Shown: positions 25,600 through 32,917 of the stretch, one piece after another
How positions within the stretch are numbered: the first letter of the stretch is position 1
Layout: each line of letters starts with the position of its first letter
From: CAYLJO01 sp964383905
Lineage (GTDB): Bacteria > Acidobacteriota > Blastocatellia > Pyrinomonadales > Pyrinomonadaceae
DNA: 32,917 bases
NCBI GenBank assembly: GCA_964383905.1
Contig: CAYLJO010000047.1
Span: 1 to 32,917, forward strand
Direction of reading: 5' to 3'
The notes under the pieces: model-generated
What the model saw: only the letters and a program-made list of their open reading frames with translations
Told to the model about the DNA's origin: nothing
Databases searched by the model: none
Translations under genes and position numbers: made by a program

Positions 25600-25616
25600 C
25601 CCTTGTCACTCGTGGG

Positions 25617-25659
25617 AAACGCGAATGGATGGACTACTTCAATCTATCCATTCGCGTTT
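25617..25659. terminator. Bidirectional hairpin terminator between convergent genes
   Basis: AAACGCGAATGGAT (25617-25630) and ATCCATTCGCGTTT (25646-25659) form a perfect 14-bp stem with a 15-nt loop. It lies 17 bp after the TonB receptor stop and 82 bp after the TPR gene stop. T-rich bases follow in both directions (TTTTCGTTTG on plus, TTTCCC on minus). It is the clearest terminator in the window. Confidence 0.8.
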
Positions 25660-25741
25660 TCGTTTGAAGCCAAGGTAGCGCAGTCTGTCGCCGCACGTCT
25701 CAATTCCGGCCGGATCAGGGTGCTTCCGCGAAAGCCGGTTA

Positions 25742-27424
25742 TTAGTGGGGTGTAGCGGGGGGCGCCTCGCGTGGCGCGTCTTCGATATCATCCTCCGTGG
25801 GCTGGCCGCTTCTCTGGCGGGCCTTGCGCTCTTCATCGAGTTGCTTGAAAAGCGCCAATTCGCGCTCGGCTTCATCCTTTCGCTTAAGCCGGGAAAAGGC
25901 CATAAAAAGCTGGTAATGGACGCCGGGATTAGCCGGCCTGAGCTTTGCGGTGCGGTCGAGGACCGGTACCGCCTCATCATAGCGGCGCGACCTGACGAGC
26001 AGACGGCCAAGGTCGTAATTGGCATAGAAGTGTTTGTCGTTGATAGCAATGGCCCGCCGCAGTAGTTTTTCGGCCTCGGCGGCGTTGCCCCGCTCGCCGT
26101 AGATGAAACCCAGTTGGGCCAACGCATCCAAATTATCAGGTTTAAGGGAGAGGGATTTTCGCAAAGCCTTTTCGGCCACGTCGTATGCCCCTCTGCCACG
26201 GGCCGCAATCCCGACAAAGTAATGAACTTCGGCAACATCGGGGAATCGCTGCGTGGCGCGCTGAAAGACTTCAAGGGCTTGATCGTAGAGGTTAAGGAGC
26301 ATGTAGTCGCCGCCGAGCCGGACGTAATAAACCAGCTTCGACGGGTCCTGGGCCAAGGCCCGCTCATAGAACTGTTTCGCAGCCTCTGCGTGCTGATTCT
26401 TTCTCAACTCTTCGGCGAGCAGAAAATTTGCTTCAGGGAAATTAGCGCGCAAGGCCAAAGCTCTTTCAATGAGATTAACCGCCGCCTCACTTTGACCGCG
26501 CGAGGACGCGACCAACCCGAGGTAATAAAGCGGCTCAGGGGCGCCGGGCGAGATGACCGAAGCCGCTTCAAGCGCGCTGGCAGCCTCATCAAGCCGATTC
26601 AGGTTATACAGCGTGGCGCCGAGATGGTAAGAGATGTTAAATGTATTCGGGCGCAACGCGTTGGCACGTTGAAAGAATTTGACGGCGTGCTCGTCATCAT
26701 GAGCTTCCGCCATCGTGAGACCGAGTTTGAACAGCGTATCAGGGTCATCGCCCGCTCGGCGCTCGATCGCCTCGGCCAGCCTGGCCGCGTCCTTCCCCCG
26801 GCCGGCACGGCCGTAAGCGCTCGCCAGAGTCATGAGCAGGGAGAGGTTGACGCCCGCCGGTGGTCCAGAATCCGGCTCGATACCCGCCGCGCGCTCAAGC
26901 AGTGGAATGGCACGCCCATAATCGCCGTGAGCGGCATAAAGCGTCCCCATGTTGATTGTCGCCTGTGGGTGATTCGGGACCTGTCGCAGAACTGACTCAA
27001 AGGCTTGGATCGCCTGATCGGGATGCTCGGTGCGGGCCAATAAGACGCCGAGATTGGCGAGCGCAGAAACAGCCCTCGGATTGAGACGAATCGCTTCACG
27101 GTATTCACGCTCGGCCTCACCGGCTCGCCCGCGCTGGTCCAGAATCACGCCGAGCAGGTTATGCGCATCTGCATCCTGCGGCGCAGCCCCGACGGCGCGG
27201 CGAACAAGCGGCTCTGCTTCGTCGAGTTTGCCGGCCTGGAGCAGCGCTACGGCATCGCGCAACATGGATGCGCTGTCAACGCGCGCAGCCGCAGTCCCAT
27301 TTGATTTTACCCGCGCCGGCTGTTGACCTAAAACAAATAGTGTGGTCATGGTAAAGGCGGCTAAACCGGCTGCTCCGCACAGGAACAGGCGCACAATGCA
27401 CTGCGATGTTCGACAGGAATTCAT
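25742..27424 (-). CDS. Exported tetratricopeptide-repeat protein
   Basis: A 560-residue protein with a hydrophobic N-terminal segment (about 10-33, ending LGQQP) that looks like a signal peptide or anchor. The rest is a run of roughly a dozen TPR units, visible as repeated patterns such as AHNLLGVILDQRGRAGEAER and AVSALANLGVLLARTEHPDQ. The C-terminus is a charged, Pro-rich tail (about 525-560). TPR arrays mediate protein-protein contacts and have no catalytic motif here, so the partner is unknown. It is convergent with the Oar-like receptor. A TATAAT on the minus strand (27443-27438) lies 13 nt before the ATG, which implies a very short leader. Confidence 0.85.
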   Translation of the reverse strand: MNSCRTSQCIVRLFLCGAAGLAAFTMTTLFVLGQQPARVKSNGTAAARVDSASMLRDAVALLQAGKLDEAEPLVRRAVGAAPQDADAHNLLGVILDQRGRAGEAEREYREAIRLNPRAVSALANLGVLLARTEHPDQAIQAFESVLRQVPNHPQATINMGTLYAAHGDYGRAIPLLERAAGIEPDSGPPAGVNLSLLMTLASAYGRAGRGKDAARLAEAIERRAGDDPDTLFKLGLTMAEAHDDEHAVKFFQRANALRPNTFNISYHLGATLYNLNRLDEAASALEAASVISPGAPEPLYYLGLVASSRGQSEAAVNLIERALALRANFPEANFLLAEELRKNQHAEAAKQFYERALAQDPSKLVYYVRLGGDYMLLNLYDQALEVFQRATQRFPDVAEVHYFVGIAARGRGAYDVAEKALRKSLSLKPDNLDALAQLGFIYGERGNAAEAEKLLRRAIAINDKHFYANYDLGRLLVRSRRYDEAVPVLDRTAKLRPANPGVHYQLFMAFSRLKRKDEAERELALFKQLDEERKARQRSGQPTEDDIEDAPREAPPATPH

Positions 27425-27437
27425 TGGATTTAGAGCT

Positions 27438-27492
27438 ATTATATGGCCTATTGGGTTTTCACCTTTTGTTTAACTTAACCCAATCCTGGGTT
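27438..27492 (-). promoter_or_regulatory. Candidate TPR-gene promoter with overlapping palindromes
   Basis: A -10-like TATAAT on the minus strand (27443-27438) is followed upstream by ATTGGGTT (27450-27457), its inverted copy AACCCAAT (27477-27484) and a further TGGGTT (27487-27492) that pairs with AACCCA (27477-27482). No good -35 is seen, so the palindromes may be an activator or repressor site. Motif-based inference. Confidence 0.35.
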
Positions 27493-27613
27493 GACATAAC
27501 CTATTGTTCCTGAGAATAACTGACGCCCGTCAACCGCCGCCCCAGTGAGGCAGCATGTCGATAGAAAACGCGGACCGTGGACTTGCCGCTGCCCCTACAA
27601 TTTCGGCTGCGTC

Positions 27614-27660
27614 GACATGTTCTATCTCAAGAATGAGATTAAGCCGACCGAGAACATGTC
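27614..27660. repeat. Nested inverted repeat
   Basis: GACATGTTCT (27614-27623) and AGAACATGTC (27651-27660) are perfect inverted copies. Inside, ATCTCA-AGAA-TGAGAT (27624-27639) is a second perfect hairpin adjoining the left arm. The right arm also begins the first hairpin module at 27653. Confidence 0.65.
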
Positions 27661-27723
27661 GCTCCTATGGAGCTGTCGCTCTAGTTCTGCACTGCTGCTA
27701 TAAACATTTCGTCCCTCTGGGAC
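27653..27723. repeat. Two short palindromic modules with compensated stems
   Basis: Module 1 is AACATGTC followed by GCTCC-TAT-GGAGC (27653-27673). Module 2 is AACATTTC followed by GTCCC-TCT-GGGAC (27703-27723). Both share the AACATKTC lead and a 5-3-5 hairpin, and start 50 bp apart. Stem differences are compensated, so pairing is kept while sequence changes. This resembles dispersed intergenic palindromes (REP-like) of large environmental bacterial genomes. Confidence 0.6.
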
Positions 27724-28082
27724 TACAAAGCAGGTCAATAATCATCTAATCTTCAAACCTAAGACCGGGTTATCTTACTGCGATCCTTCGTTACTTTTGA
27801 GGGTGAAACCTGAACCCCAGCGATATATGTCACTGGTGAGCAATAATTTTTTAGTATATCTATGTGATGGATTCGCAGCAAACTCATAATGTTTAGATTC
27901 GCCTTCGCCATGATCAGGAAGACGGGTTTGATTTCGCCCGAACCCTGGTTCTGCTATATTCAGGGCGGTGACGGCAACAGGCTCGTACTTTTTATTATTT
28001 TCGTGAATGATTCTTCAGGATTAATCGTATACACACTATCGTGGCCATGTATGATGCCACCCACTAAAGGAGATCTCGGTAA

Positions 28083-30305
28083 ATGAAGTCGGCGAAATTA
28101 ATTGTTTTGTCGCTTATTTTTGTTCTCATCTTTTCGACAATTCCCGCCGTCACCGCCTCGCCGCCGCAAGCCGATATTGAAAGAAGTATCAACGCCTTGC
28201 TCGCGCAGATGACGCTCGAAGAAAAGCTCGGACAACTCCAGCAGCTAGACGGGGAGGCGAATGGGAACTACCGCCCGGAGCACCGCGACCTGATTCGCAA
28301 AGGATTGCTCGGCTCGACGCTCAACGTGCGTGGGGCCCAAAGAACCAATGAGCTTCAGCACATCGCGATGGAGGAGTCGCGCTTGAAGGTTCCGGTTCTC
28401 TTCGGCTTCGACGTGATCTACGGCTACCGCACGATCTTCCCGATTTCGCTGGCCCAGGCGAGCAGTTGGGACCCGTCAGTGGCGGAGCGCGCGGCAAGCA
28501 TTGCGGCGGCTGAGGCTTCGGCCGTCGGAGTGCGTTGGACGTTTGCGCCGATGGTCGACATCGCGCGCGACGCCCGGTGGGGCCGCATTATGGAGGGCGC
28601 GGGCGAAGACCCGTACCTCGGCTCGGCGATGGCCAGAGCGTACGTGCGCGGATTTCAAGGGACGGATTATAGCGACTCGAAGCGGATAGTGGCCTGCGCT
28701 AAACACTTCGTCGGCTACGGCGCTGCCGAGGCGGGGCGCGATTACAATACGGTTGACGTGTCGGAGGGGACGCTGCGTAATGTCTATCTCCCGCCGTTCA
28801 AAGCGGCGGTTGACGCCGGCGTCGGCACTCTGATGAGCGCCTTCAATGATCTGAACGGCGTGCCCGCCTCGGCGAATCCATTCACGCTCACAAAAATTTT
28901 GCGCGGGGAGTGGAAGTTTGGCGGCTTCGTCGTGAGCGACTATACCTCCGTTCAGGAACTCATAAATCATGGGCTGGCCGCCAACGAATCGGAAGCAGCG
29001 CGCCTTGCGCTCAATGCGGGCGTCGACATGGAAATGGTGAGCCGGAACTATAACAAGTACGGGGCGCAGCTTCTCAGGGAGGGTAAACTCTCGCAGGCCA
29101 CGATCGATGAAGCGGTGCGGCGGATCTTGCGGATCAAGTTTCGCCTGGGGCTCTTTGAAAGGCCTTACGCTTCCGAGCAGCGCGAGCGCACCGAGATCCT
29201 GACCCCGAAGAATCGTGCGGCCGCCCGCGAGATCGCCGGGCGCTCGATGGTGCTCTTAAAGAATGAGCGCGAGACTTTGCCGCTCAGCAAAAGCGTCGGG
29301 TCAATCGCGGTGATCGGCCCGCTCGCCGACAGCCAGAAGGACCCGATCGGCTGGTGGAAGGGCGATGGCCGTCCGGAAGATGTGGTGACGCTCCTCGCCG
29401 GCATTAAAGCGAAGGTTTCACCGGGGACAAGGGTTACCTATGCAAAGGGCTGTGAGATCGAAGGCGATTCCACGGCAGGGTTTGACGACGCCGTGCGCGC
29501 TGCGCGTGAGGCGGACGTGGTGGTGGTCGCGGTGGGCGAAGCGGCGGAGATGAGCGGCGAAGCGGCGTCGCGCAGCTCGCTCGACCTGCCGGGCCGCCAG
29601 TTAGATCTGGTGAAAGCCATCCAGGCGACGGGCAAGCCAACAATCGTCGTGCTGATGAACGGGCGGCCGCTGACCATTAACTGGATCGCCGAGAACACGC
29701 CGGCGATCCTGGAGACGTGGCTGGCCGGCACCGAGGCGGGCAACGCAATTGCCGACGTGCTGTTCGGCGACGTCAATCCCGGCGGCAAGCTGCCCGCGAC
29801 CTTCCCGCGGACGGTCGGTCAAGAGCCGCTCTACTACAACCACATGAACACCGGAAGGCCGCCGGACCCCAACAACAAGTACTCGTCAAAATATATCGAC
29901 GTGCCGTGGACCCCACTTTTTCCCTTCGGCTTTGGTCTGAGCTATACGCAATTCCGGCTCACGAATTTGCGATTGAGTGCGCAGAGCATTCGCCCGGACG
30001 GGCGATTGACGGCGAGTGTCGACGTGGAGAACACAGGCAAGCGCGTGGGCGACGAGGTGGTGCAGCTTTACATCAGGGAAGTGGCAGCAAGCGTAACGCG
30101 CCCCGTCAAGGAGTTGAAGGGCTTCGAGCGAATCACGCTCCGACCCGGAGAGAGACGGCACCTCACCTTTACGCTCGGGCCGCAGGAGCTTGGCTTCTAC
30201 AATCGTGAGATGCGCTTCGTGGTCGAACCGGGCGTGTTCAATGTCACCGCCGGCACCAGTTCTACCGAGGGGCTGGAAGCGAGTTTTCAAGTTGCCGATA
30301 AATAG
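28083..30305 (+). CDS. bglX: Secreted GH3 beta-glucosidase (BglX-like)
   Basis: Hydrolyses terminal beta-glucosides, probably in the periplasm. A signal peptide (about 1-26) precedes a GH3 barrel (about 35-360) with KHFVGYGAAEAGRD (207-220) and nucleophile D286 in GFVVSDYTSV. The GH3 C-terminal domain (about 390-620) carries MSGEAASRSSLDLPG, which holds the likely acid/base Glu. A fibronectin-III-like domain closes the protein (about 650-735). The 740-residue length is standard for BglX. ATG 28083 has AAGGAGAT 8 nt upstream. The next gene, GH144-like, starts on the base after this stop codon. In Bacteroidota, GH3 enzymes beside GH144 act on beta-1,2-gluco-oligosaccharides, so sophoro-oligosaccharides are the favoured substrate (inference). 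Confidence 0.93.
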   Translation: MKSAKLIVLSLIFVLIFSTIPAVTASPPQADIERSINALLAQMTLEEKLGQLQQLDGEANGNYRPEHRDLIRKGLLGSTLNVRGAQRTNELQHIAMEESRLKVPVLFGFDVIYGYRTIFPISLAQASSWDPSVAERAASIAAAEASAVGVRWTFAPMVDIARDARWGRIMEGAGEDPYLGSAMARAYVRGFQGTDYSDSKRIVACAKHFVGYGAAEAGRDYNTVDVSEGTLRNVYLPPFKAAVDAGVGTLMSAFNDLNGVPASANPFTLTKILRGEWKFGGFVVSDYTSVQELINHGLAANESEAARLALNAGVDMEMVSRNYNKYGAQLLREGKLSQATIDEAVRRILRIKFRLGLFERPYASEQRERTEILTPKNRAAAREIAGRSMVLLKNERETLPLSKSVGSIAVIGPLADSQKDPIGWWKGDGRPEDVVTLLAGIKAKVSPGTRVTYAKGCEIEGDSTAGFDDAVRAAREADVVVVAVGEAAEMSGEAASRSSLDLPGRQLDLVKAIQATGKPTIVVLMNGRPLTINWIAENTPAILETWLAGTEAGNAIADVLFGDVNPGGKLPATFPRTVGQEPLYYNHMNTGRPPDPNNKYSSKYIDVPWTPLFPFGFGLSYTQFRLTNLRLSAQSIRPDGRLTASVDVENTGKRVGDEVVQLYIREVAASVTRPVKELKGFERITLRPGERRHLTFTLGPQELGFYNREMRFVVEPGVFNVTAGTSSTEGLEASFQVADK

Positions 30306-31967
30306 ATGATGCGTCGTCCATGCTCTGACACACTTCCCGGCCGCGCGTGTCGTGTGACCGTGATTCTGATACTCGTCTGCGCGATCACCGGCAACGCCCG
30401 CCCCGCTCTTCGCGCACCGGCGACGACGGTAACATTACCGCCGCCGGTGCTATCGTCGCTCTCGGCGAGCGACAAAGCATTTCTCGATGACCTGGAGCAC
30501 CGCTCGTTCCGCTACTTCTGGGAGCAGGCCGATCCACATACAGGGCTTGTACCCGATCGCGCGCGAACCGACGGCTCACCGCTTGATGAGAACCACCGCA
30601 ACGTTGCGAGCATCGCCGCGACCGGCTTTGGCCTGACGGCGCTCTGCATCGCCGCCGCACAACATTGGGTCGCTTCGAACGAGGCACGAGAGCGAGTCCG
30701 TTCATCGCTCCGCTTTTTCGCCGGGCGCGCCCCGCAGGAACACGGCTGGTTCTATCACTGGATGGATGCCAGGACGGGCGAGAGAAGGTGGCAGGGCGAA
30801 ATCTCGTCCATTGATACGGCGCTGCTGCTTGGCGGGGTTTTAACGGCGCGGGCCTATTTTCAGGACGACGCCGAAATCGTGCGACTCGCGAAGCTGATTT
30901 ATGAGCGGGTGGATTTCCGGTGGATGCTCAACGGCCATCCTACTTTACTGTCGCACGGCTGGAAACCGGAGAGCGGCTTTCTGCGCCCGCGTTGGGACAC
31001 CTACAGCGAAGATACCATTCTTTACGTGCTGGCTATCGGCTCGCCCACACACGCGATCTCTCCGCGCTCCTGGTATGCTCTACGGCGCGACCGTTACACC
31101 TACGCCGGTTACACTTACTTCACTTCCATAGGTGTACCGCTCTTCATGCACCAGTACGCCCACGCGTGGATAGATTATCGTAACCGCCGCGAAAGCATGG
31201 GCGCGCACATAGACTATTTTGAAAATTCGGTCGCCGGGACGCGCGCGCACAGGGCATTCTGCATCGACCTTTCACGTGAGTTTCCCGGCTACGGGCCGAA
31301 CATGTGGGGCATCACCGCTTCGGACAGCGCCAAGGGGTATGTCGCCTGGGGCGGGCCCCCCCGCGATCCGGCGATTGACGGCACGGTTGTCCCGTGCGCC
31401 CCGGGCGGTTCGCTGATGTTCACGCCGGATATATCAGTGCCGGCGTTACGAGCTATGCGGGAGCGTTTCGGGCAGCGCATCTATGGTCAGTACGGGTTCG
31501 CCGATGCTTTTAACCCGAACACCGGTTGGGTTGACACCGATGTGATCGGTATCAATGTCGGTATCACGCTGTTGAGCGCAGAGAATCTACGCAGCGGAAA
31601 TGTCTGGCGCTGGTTTATGCGCAATGCGGAAGTACCGGAGGCCATGCAGCTAATCGGACTTCACCGGTATATGAGGCACAAGCGACGGCAGCCTTCGCGC
31701 ACCCGTCACGTGGTAGGCCAACGGGCATCTCATCTTACCGGGCGGCGAAAAATGCGAAAGCCCCACGCGTCGAGCGCTAGCGCGGGAAGGGCAGCCGGAC
31801 GCACTTTTGCGCTTTGTTCGGGTGCGTCCGTCGGAAGCGGCGGCCTAACGTCGGGCGTCGCATCGACAAAATTGGCGGCGCTTTCAGCCTCGACAAATCC
31901 CCTGAACGGATGGTTTGAAAAGTTGATCGCCACCAGGACCTCTTCCTCCCCGTTACGGCGCAGGTAA
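30306..31967 (+). CDS. GH144-like protein (glycoamylase-like domain), candidate endo-beta-1,2-glucanase
   Basis: Predicted exported protein; residues about 12-32 are hydrophobic and signal-like. Residues about 50-455 match the glycoamylase-like (PF10091)/GH144 fold: LDDLEHRSFRYFWEQADPHT, GLVPDRAR, ASIAATGFGLTALCI, GWFYHWMD, EISSIDTALLLGGVL, FGQRIYGQYGFADAFNP, VDTDVIGINVGITLL. Characterised GH144 members are endo-beta-1,2-glucanases, whose products a GH3 enzyme can finish. It starts directly after the GH3 stop (TAGATG), probably by translational coupling, as no clear ribosome site is seen. The frame runs about 95 residues beyond the usual family end. The last 79 codons are antisense to the GH13 gene and look like shadow sequence (Arg/Ser/Ala-rich), so the original stop may have been lost. 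Confidence 0.85.
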   Translation: MMRRPCSDTLPGRACRVTVILILVCAITGNARPALRAPATTVTLPPPVLSSLSASDKAFLDDLEHRSFRYFWEQADPHTGLVPDRARTDGSPLDENHRNVASIAATGFGLTALCIAAAQHWVASNEARERVRSSLRFFAGRAPQEHGWFYHWMDARTGERRWQGEISSIDTALLLGGVLTARAYFQDDAEIVRLAKLIYERVDFRWMLNGHPTLLSHGWKPESGFLRPRWDTYSEDTILYVLAIGSPTHAISPRSWYALRRDRYTYAGYTYFTSIGVPLFMHQYAHAWIDYRNRRESMGAHIDYFENSVAGTRAHRAFCIDLSREFPGYGPNMWGITASDSAKGYVAWGGPPRDPAIDGTVVPCAPGGSLMFTPDISVPALRAMRERFGQRIYGQYGFADAFNPNTGWVDTDVIGINVGITLLSAENLRSGNVWRWFMRNAEVPEAMQLIGLHRYMRHKRRQPSRTRHVVGQRASHLTGRRKMRKPHASSASAGRAAGRTFALCSGASVGSGGLTSGVASTKLAALSASTNPLNGWFEKLIATRTSSSPLRRR

Positions 31968-32917
31968 GTGACGACGCGCTCCTCGTCTGAATTACGCAGC
32001 CATTCCGTCTCGCCCCGGCGCAGGGCCGCGTGCGTGCGCCGGAGGGCAATCACCTGCCGGTAGAAGCGCGGGAACTCCGGGCGGCGTTCGGCAATCTGCC
32101 ATAAGATAGGAACCCTTTCAAAGAGCGCGGGTGCGCCTGATTCCGCCGTGTCGCCCACCTCCATACCGTTATAAAGCATGGGCACGCCGTCGAGCGTGAA
32201 CATCATGGCAGAGGCGGCCAGCGCGCCGCGTTCGCCAAAGCGCGCGATGGCCCGCCGCTCGTCATGATCGTCGGAAAAGCGCATGTGGAGCGCGCCGCGC
32301 TCATACTTCGCACGCTCCTCTTCCCAGGAGGCGCGTAAACGGGAAGCGGGCGCGCTTCCCATCAGCACGTCTGTGAGGGTACTGTGCAGCGGCCAGGAGT
32401 AATCCAGGTCAAAGGCTTTAAAGAGCAAGTCGGGCTCATGCGCCTCGGCCAGCATCACGATGTCGGGTTTCACTTTCTCCAATTCGACGCGGGCTTGCTC
32501 CCAGAAATCCGCCGGCACCATCCCCGCGACATCGCAGCGAAACCCGTCGAGATAGAACTCCCGGAGCCAGTTCTTCAGCATTTCGGTCATATAATCGCGC
32601 AGGCGCGGGTTGGCATAATTGAGGGCGGCGACGTCGGCCCAGTCCGGCACGGGTGGAATAATCCTGCCGCTCGCATCGTGCTTGTAGAAATCGGGCGTCC
32701 TCATCAGCACGCTGTCCCACGACGTATGATTCGCCACGATGTCGATGATCACCTTCATCCCGCGCCGATGCGCTTCATTGACTAGCCGGCGCAGGTCTTC
32801 CTTTGTGCCGTAGTCGGGATTGATCCCGTAATAGTCGCGCACGGCGTACGGGCTGCCAAATGTGCCCTTCTTCTTCACCTGCCCGATAGGATGAACCGGC
32901 ATTAGCCAGAGGATCGT
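31730..32917 (-). CDS. GH13 alpha-amylase-family glycosidase, 5' end beyond the window
   Basis: Partial protein of 395 visible residues. The frame is open to the window edge; the five codons before the first in-window Met read TILWL, which fits the GH13 strand preceding LMPVHPIG, so translation starts outside. Catalytic motifs are nucleophile Asp in DGFRCDVAGMV, acid/base Glu in VMLAEAHEPD, the third Asp in FSDDHDERR, and IDIVANHTS (conserved region I). The C-terminal beta domain ends in WGFRIFRRPVR. It acts on alpha-glucans; subfamily and location cannot be told without the N-terminus. The 3' end overlaps the open tail of the GH144-like frame by 238 bp. Confidence 0.93.
   Translation of the reverse strand, partial: TILWLMPVHPIGQVKKKGTFGSPYAVRDYYGINPDYGTKEDLRRLVNEAHRRGMKVIIDIVANHTSWDSVLMRTPDFYKHDASGRIIPPVPDWADVAALNYANPRLRDYMTEMLKNWLREFYLDGFRCDVAGMVPADFWEQARVELEKVKPDIVMLAEAHEPDLLFKAFDLDYSWPLHSTLTDVLMGSAPASRLRASWEEERAKYERGALHMRFSDDHDERRAIARFGERGALAASAMMFTLDGVPMLYNGMEVGDTAESGAPALFERVPILWQIAERRPEFPRFYRQVIALRRTHAALRRGETEWLRNSDEERVVTYLRRNGEEEVLVAINFSNHPFRGFVEAESAANFVDATPDVRPPLPTDAPEQSAKVRPAALPALALDAWGFRIFRRPVR

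Larger units (their letters stand above)
27425..28082. other. 658-bp intergenic region with palindromic modules
   Basis: Divergent region between the TPR gene (minus) and the GH3 gene (plus). It contains a palindrome cluster at 27450-27492, a 10-bp inverted repeat at 27614-27660 and two hairpin modules at 27653-27723, then an AT-rich segment (27840-27870). A 65-codon open frame at 27889-28086 looks non-coding. AAGGAGAT (28067-28074) is the ribosome site of the GH3 gene, 8 nt before its ATG. Confidence 0.6.

Noticed and set aside
25639..26367. 242-codon minus-strand frame overlapping the TPR gene in another frame
   Set aside because: Low-complexity shadow composition; the TPR frame has clear repeats and a signal-like N-terminus.
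27485..27520. Plus-strand promoter with TTGACA at 27491-27496
   Set aside because: The hexamer at proper spacing (GAATAA) is a poor -10 and no plus-strand gene follows for nearly 600 bp.
27889..28086. 65-codon plus-strand frame ending over the GH3 start codon
   Set aside because: It spans the GH3 ribosome site, has no clear start signal and no recognisable motif.
1..32917. tRNA or rRNA genes and insertion sequences
   Set aside because: No cloverleaf-like segment, rRNA core sequence, transposase or terminal inverted repeat with target duplication was recognised by eye.

Overview
The window is a GC-rich bacterial chromosome segment that most resembles Acidobacteriota (perhaps class Blastocatellia). 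The grounds are an Oar-type TonB-dependent receptor with an N-terminal carboxypeptidase-regulatory-like domain, a GH57/DUF3536 protein beside GlgB, a four-helix-bundle (S23-type) ORF inside an operon, long TPR proteins and many secreted glycosidases. This taxonomic call is inference; no rRNA or tRNA is visible. Nearly everything concerns acquisition, salvage or storage of sugars.

Region A (61-8256, minus strand) reads as a complete peptidoglycan amino-sugar salvage operon: a MurNAc/GlcNAc kinase, MurQ etherase (start/stop overlap with the kinase), a sodium:solute symporter, a secreted two-domain NagZ, and one polypeptide that fuses a serine beta-lactamase-like (AmiE-like) domain to a NamZ exo-muramidase domain. 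Logically, secreted enzymes strip peptide, GlcNAc and MurNAc from wall fragments, the symporter imports the sugar, the kinase phosphorylates it and MurQ converts MurNAc-6P to GlcNAc-6P. A LysR regulator (8395-9360) is divergent from the kinase, with overlapping face-to-face promoters and a perfect palindrome placed as expected for a LysR operator.

Region B (9388-16571, minus) holds a GH57/DUF3536 alpha-glucan enzyme, branching enzyme GlgB, a phosphofructokinase with residues of the PPi-dependent type, and a class-V aminotransferase-fold protein lacking the usual PLP-binding Asp. Region C (16764-21172, minus) is a xylose/ribose-type ABC importer (ATPase and permease, no binding protein) with a four-helix-bundle ORF between the two genes, followed by a ROK sugar kinase broken by a single-base frameshift in an A6 run.

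Region D (21173-25599, plus) is an 878-bp non-coding stretch rich in inverted repeats, including a candidate promoter/operator and a multi-stem leader that can fold as a three-way junction, followed by an Oar-like TonB-dependent receptor. A strong hairpin separates it from a convergent TPR protein (25742-27424). Region E (27425-28082) is non-coding and carries short palindromic modules with compensated stems.

Region F (28083-31967, plus) is a GH3 beta-glucosidase followed without spacing by a GH144-like protein, a pair that suggests beta-1,2-glucan degradation. The GH144 frame runs on into the antisense of a GH13 alpha-amylase-family gene (31730 to the window end, minus, 5' end outside the window).

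The most noteworthy items are the AmiE-NamZ fusion within a full salvage operon with an SSS transporter and LysR control, the structured leader before the TonB receptor, the covarying palindromic modules, and the GH3-GH144 pair.
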